From: Halalkalibacter oceani
Lineage (GTDB): Bacteria > Bacillota > Bacilli > Bacillales > Bacillaceae_D
Direction of reading: 5' to 3'
NCBI RefSeq assembly: GCF_023715705.1
Contig: NZ_JAMBOS010000005.1
Coordinates: forward strand, 62,001 to 126,000
DNA length: 64,000 nucleotides
Shown here: piece by piece, positions 63,059-64,000 of the stretch
How positions within the stretch are numbered: the stretch's first letter is position 1
How the letters are laid out: the number at the start of each line of letters is the position of its first letter
Program-made: the position numbers and the translations under genes
Notes under the pieces: model-generated
Told to the model about the DNA's origin: nothing
The model's input: only the letters and a program-made list of their open reading frames with translations
The model's database searches: none

Positions 63059-64000
63059 GTGCTAACAAAGGAAATCGCAGAAGAAATCGTTAAAGAAACG
63101 ATGGATCGTTTAAAGCGGAACATTAACATCATTGATCCTGATGGTATCATTATCGCTTCGGGAGACCCAAGCCGGGTTGGTCTTTTCCACGCCGGCGGTC
63201 TACAGGTGATTAAAACCGGACAGCCATTGGTCATTACAGCGGAAAATGAAAAAAACCTTCCCGGCAGTAAAACCGGCATTAATCTCCCGATCGAATTCCA
63301 GCACGCTATCGTCGGGGCGATCGGCATTACCGGGCAAAAAGAGGATGTCGAGGAATTTGGTGATTTAGTAAAAATGACAACCGAGCTGATGATCAAACAG
63401 GCTTCGATGGCCTCAAAACAGGAATGGCAGCAGCGCTTGAAGGAAGACACCTTCACCGCCCTGCTCAATCCTCCAATAAATGCGGAGCCGATCGAGCAAC
63501 AGCTTAAGCAATTAGCGATTCAGCTTCATGCGCCGTACCATGTTTTTTTGATTGACTTGCAGCAGGAGAAGCTGGCTGATACAACTATTTTGAAGCAGAT
63601 TGAGCAAATCATCTATCCGGATCGTTCACTCGTCGGCTTCCATGAGGGGAGCAAAATATTCGCGCTTACCTCGGGCTATACGCCGCAGCGCTTACGAAAA
63701 AAGCTGCAAGCCGTGAAGGAGATGCTGACAAAAGCCAATGTCCGCTGCCAGATCGGCTACGGCACACCTGCTGAGCAACTTGAAGCGGTCGCAATTTCCT
63801 TCAAAGAAGCAGAGCTTGCCCTCCGGATTCGCACGGGCTCCAAAACATTCGTCTCCTATGAGGACATTGAAACAGAGGCGCTGATCTACCAGCTCGATCA
63901 GCTGACAAAATCCCGTTTTCTGACGCGGGTGTTTCCGCAGCTCACGCCAAAAACGAAGGAAACATTGCAAACGTTCTTTCAATACAATCTGAACATAACC
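63059..64000 (+). CDS. cdaR: CdaR-type sugar-diacid regulator, partial
   Basis: The gene runs off the right edge; 314 codons are visible. The start is GTG at 63059, 5 bases after GAGGTGG, giving MLTKEIAEEIVKETMDRL. The N-terminal sugar-diacid recognition domain (about 1-135) has NINIIDPDGIIIASGDPSRVG and INLPIEFQHAIVGAIGITG; a GGDEF-like central region follows, and the C-terminal helix-turn-helix lies beyond the window. CdaR activates glycerate, glucarate and galactarate genes; here it is divergent from glxK-kdgT-larA and probably controls it. Confidence 0.92.
   Translation, partial: MLTKEIAEEIVKETMDRLKRNINIIDPDGIIIASGDPSRVGLFHAGGLQVIKTGQPLVITAENEKNLPGSKTGINLPIEFQHAIVGAIGITGQKEDVEEFGDLVKMTTELMIKQASMASKQEWQQRLKEDTFTALLNPPINAEPIEQQLKQLAIQLHAPYHVFLIDLQQEKLADTTILKQIEQIIYPDRSLVGFHEGSKIFALTSGYTPQRLRKKLQAVKEMLTKANVRCQIGYGTPAEQLEAVAISFKEAELALRIRTGSKTFVSYEDIETEALIYQLDQLTKSRFLTRVFPQLTPKTKETLQTFFQYNLNIT

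Noticed and set aside
62758-63468. Minus-strand 236-codon open frame
   Set aside because: It is antisense to cdaR and to repeat B, with no family likeness.

Overview
The window reads as a chromosome segment of an endospore-forming Bacillaceae bacterium. The evidence is long runs of genes in the order known from Bacillus subtilis (yunC-yunD-yunF; sufCDSUB with yurZ; metN-metP-metQ behind a SAM-I riboswitch; yusG-gcvH-yusI-fadE-fadA-fadN), two CotF/YusN-type spore-coat genes, strong AGGAGG ribosome sites, frequent TTG/GTG starts, and FadR- and CcpA-type operators of the Bacillus type. Nearly all genes are on the minus strand. No tRNA, rRNA, CRISPR array or complete transposon was seen.

Layout. 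1-5980: an AfuABC/FbpABC-type ABC importer (ATPase cut by the window edge) in one overlapping operon with a SurE nucleotidase, a TIM-barrel isomerase and a PHP phosphoesterase, which suggests salvage of a phosphorylated compound. 6297-10280: thyA, yunC, yunD, yunF. 10591-21652: a hexarate catabolic regulon with a frameshifted permease, galactarate dehydratase, glucarate dehydratase, 5-dehydro-4-deoxyglucarate dehydratase, a truncated enolase-superfamily remnant, a tripartite Tct importer, a mannonate-dehydratase-like protein and a GntR/FadR-type regulator. The 11-mer TTGTAAGACAA (or its complement) occurs four times, at three promoters of this region. 21894-24035: a small patch with a VOC protein, an MgtE remnant, a MerR gene broken by a stop codon and a divergent SDR gene. 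24463-33111: SUF Fe-S assembly, yurZ and methionine uptake. 33632-40550: yusG, gcvH, yusI and the fatty-acid beta-oxidation operon. 40847-41481: two coat-protein genes.

41597-62679 is the most interesting part. It holds the nickel-pincer cofactor genes larB, larC1, larC2 and larE plus two different LarA-superfamily enzymes. The first LarA-like protein sits in an operon with a TRAP importer, a DUF1537 acid-sugar kinase, a PdxA2-type dehydrogenase, an iron alcohol dehydrogenase, an aldehyde dehydrogenase and a 2-hydroxyacid dehydrogenase. DUF1537 plus PdxA2 is the known D-threonate/erythronate route, so I infer a nickel-dependent C2 epimerisation of a tetronate or similar acid. The operon is preceded by a PrpR-type regulator that lacks the sigma-54 GAFTGA loop. 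The second LarA protein keeps every LarA cofactor residue and is in an operon with a KdgT-type permease and glycerate kinase, with two CcpA sites and a divergent CdaR regulator; a glycerate racemase or related epimerase is the natural guess. An unusual detail is that larC1 and larC2 are convergent genes on opposite strands, so they cannot be joined by frameshifting.

Between the two LarA regions lies a SigM-like ECF sigma factor with its anti-sigma factor. A roughly 140-bp dispersed repeat occurs twice in opposite orientations (7465-7604 and 62902-63035), with a third partial copy at 40785-40827.
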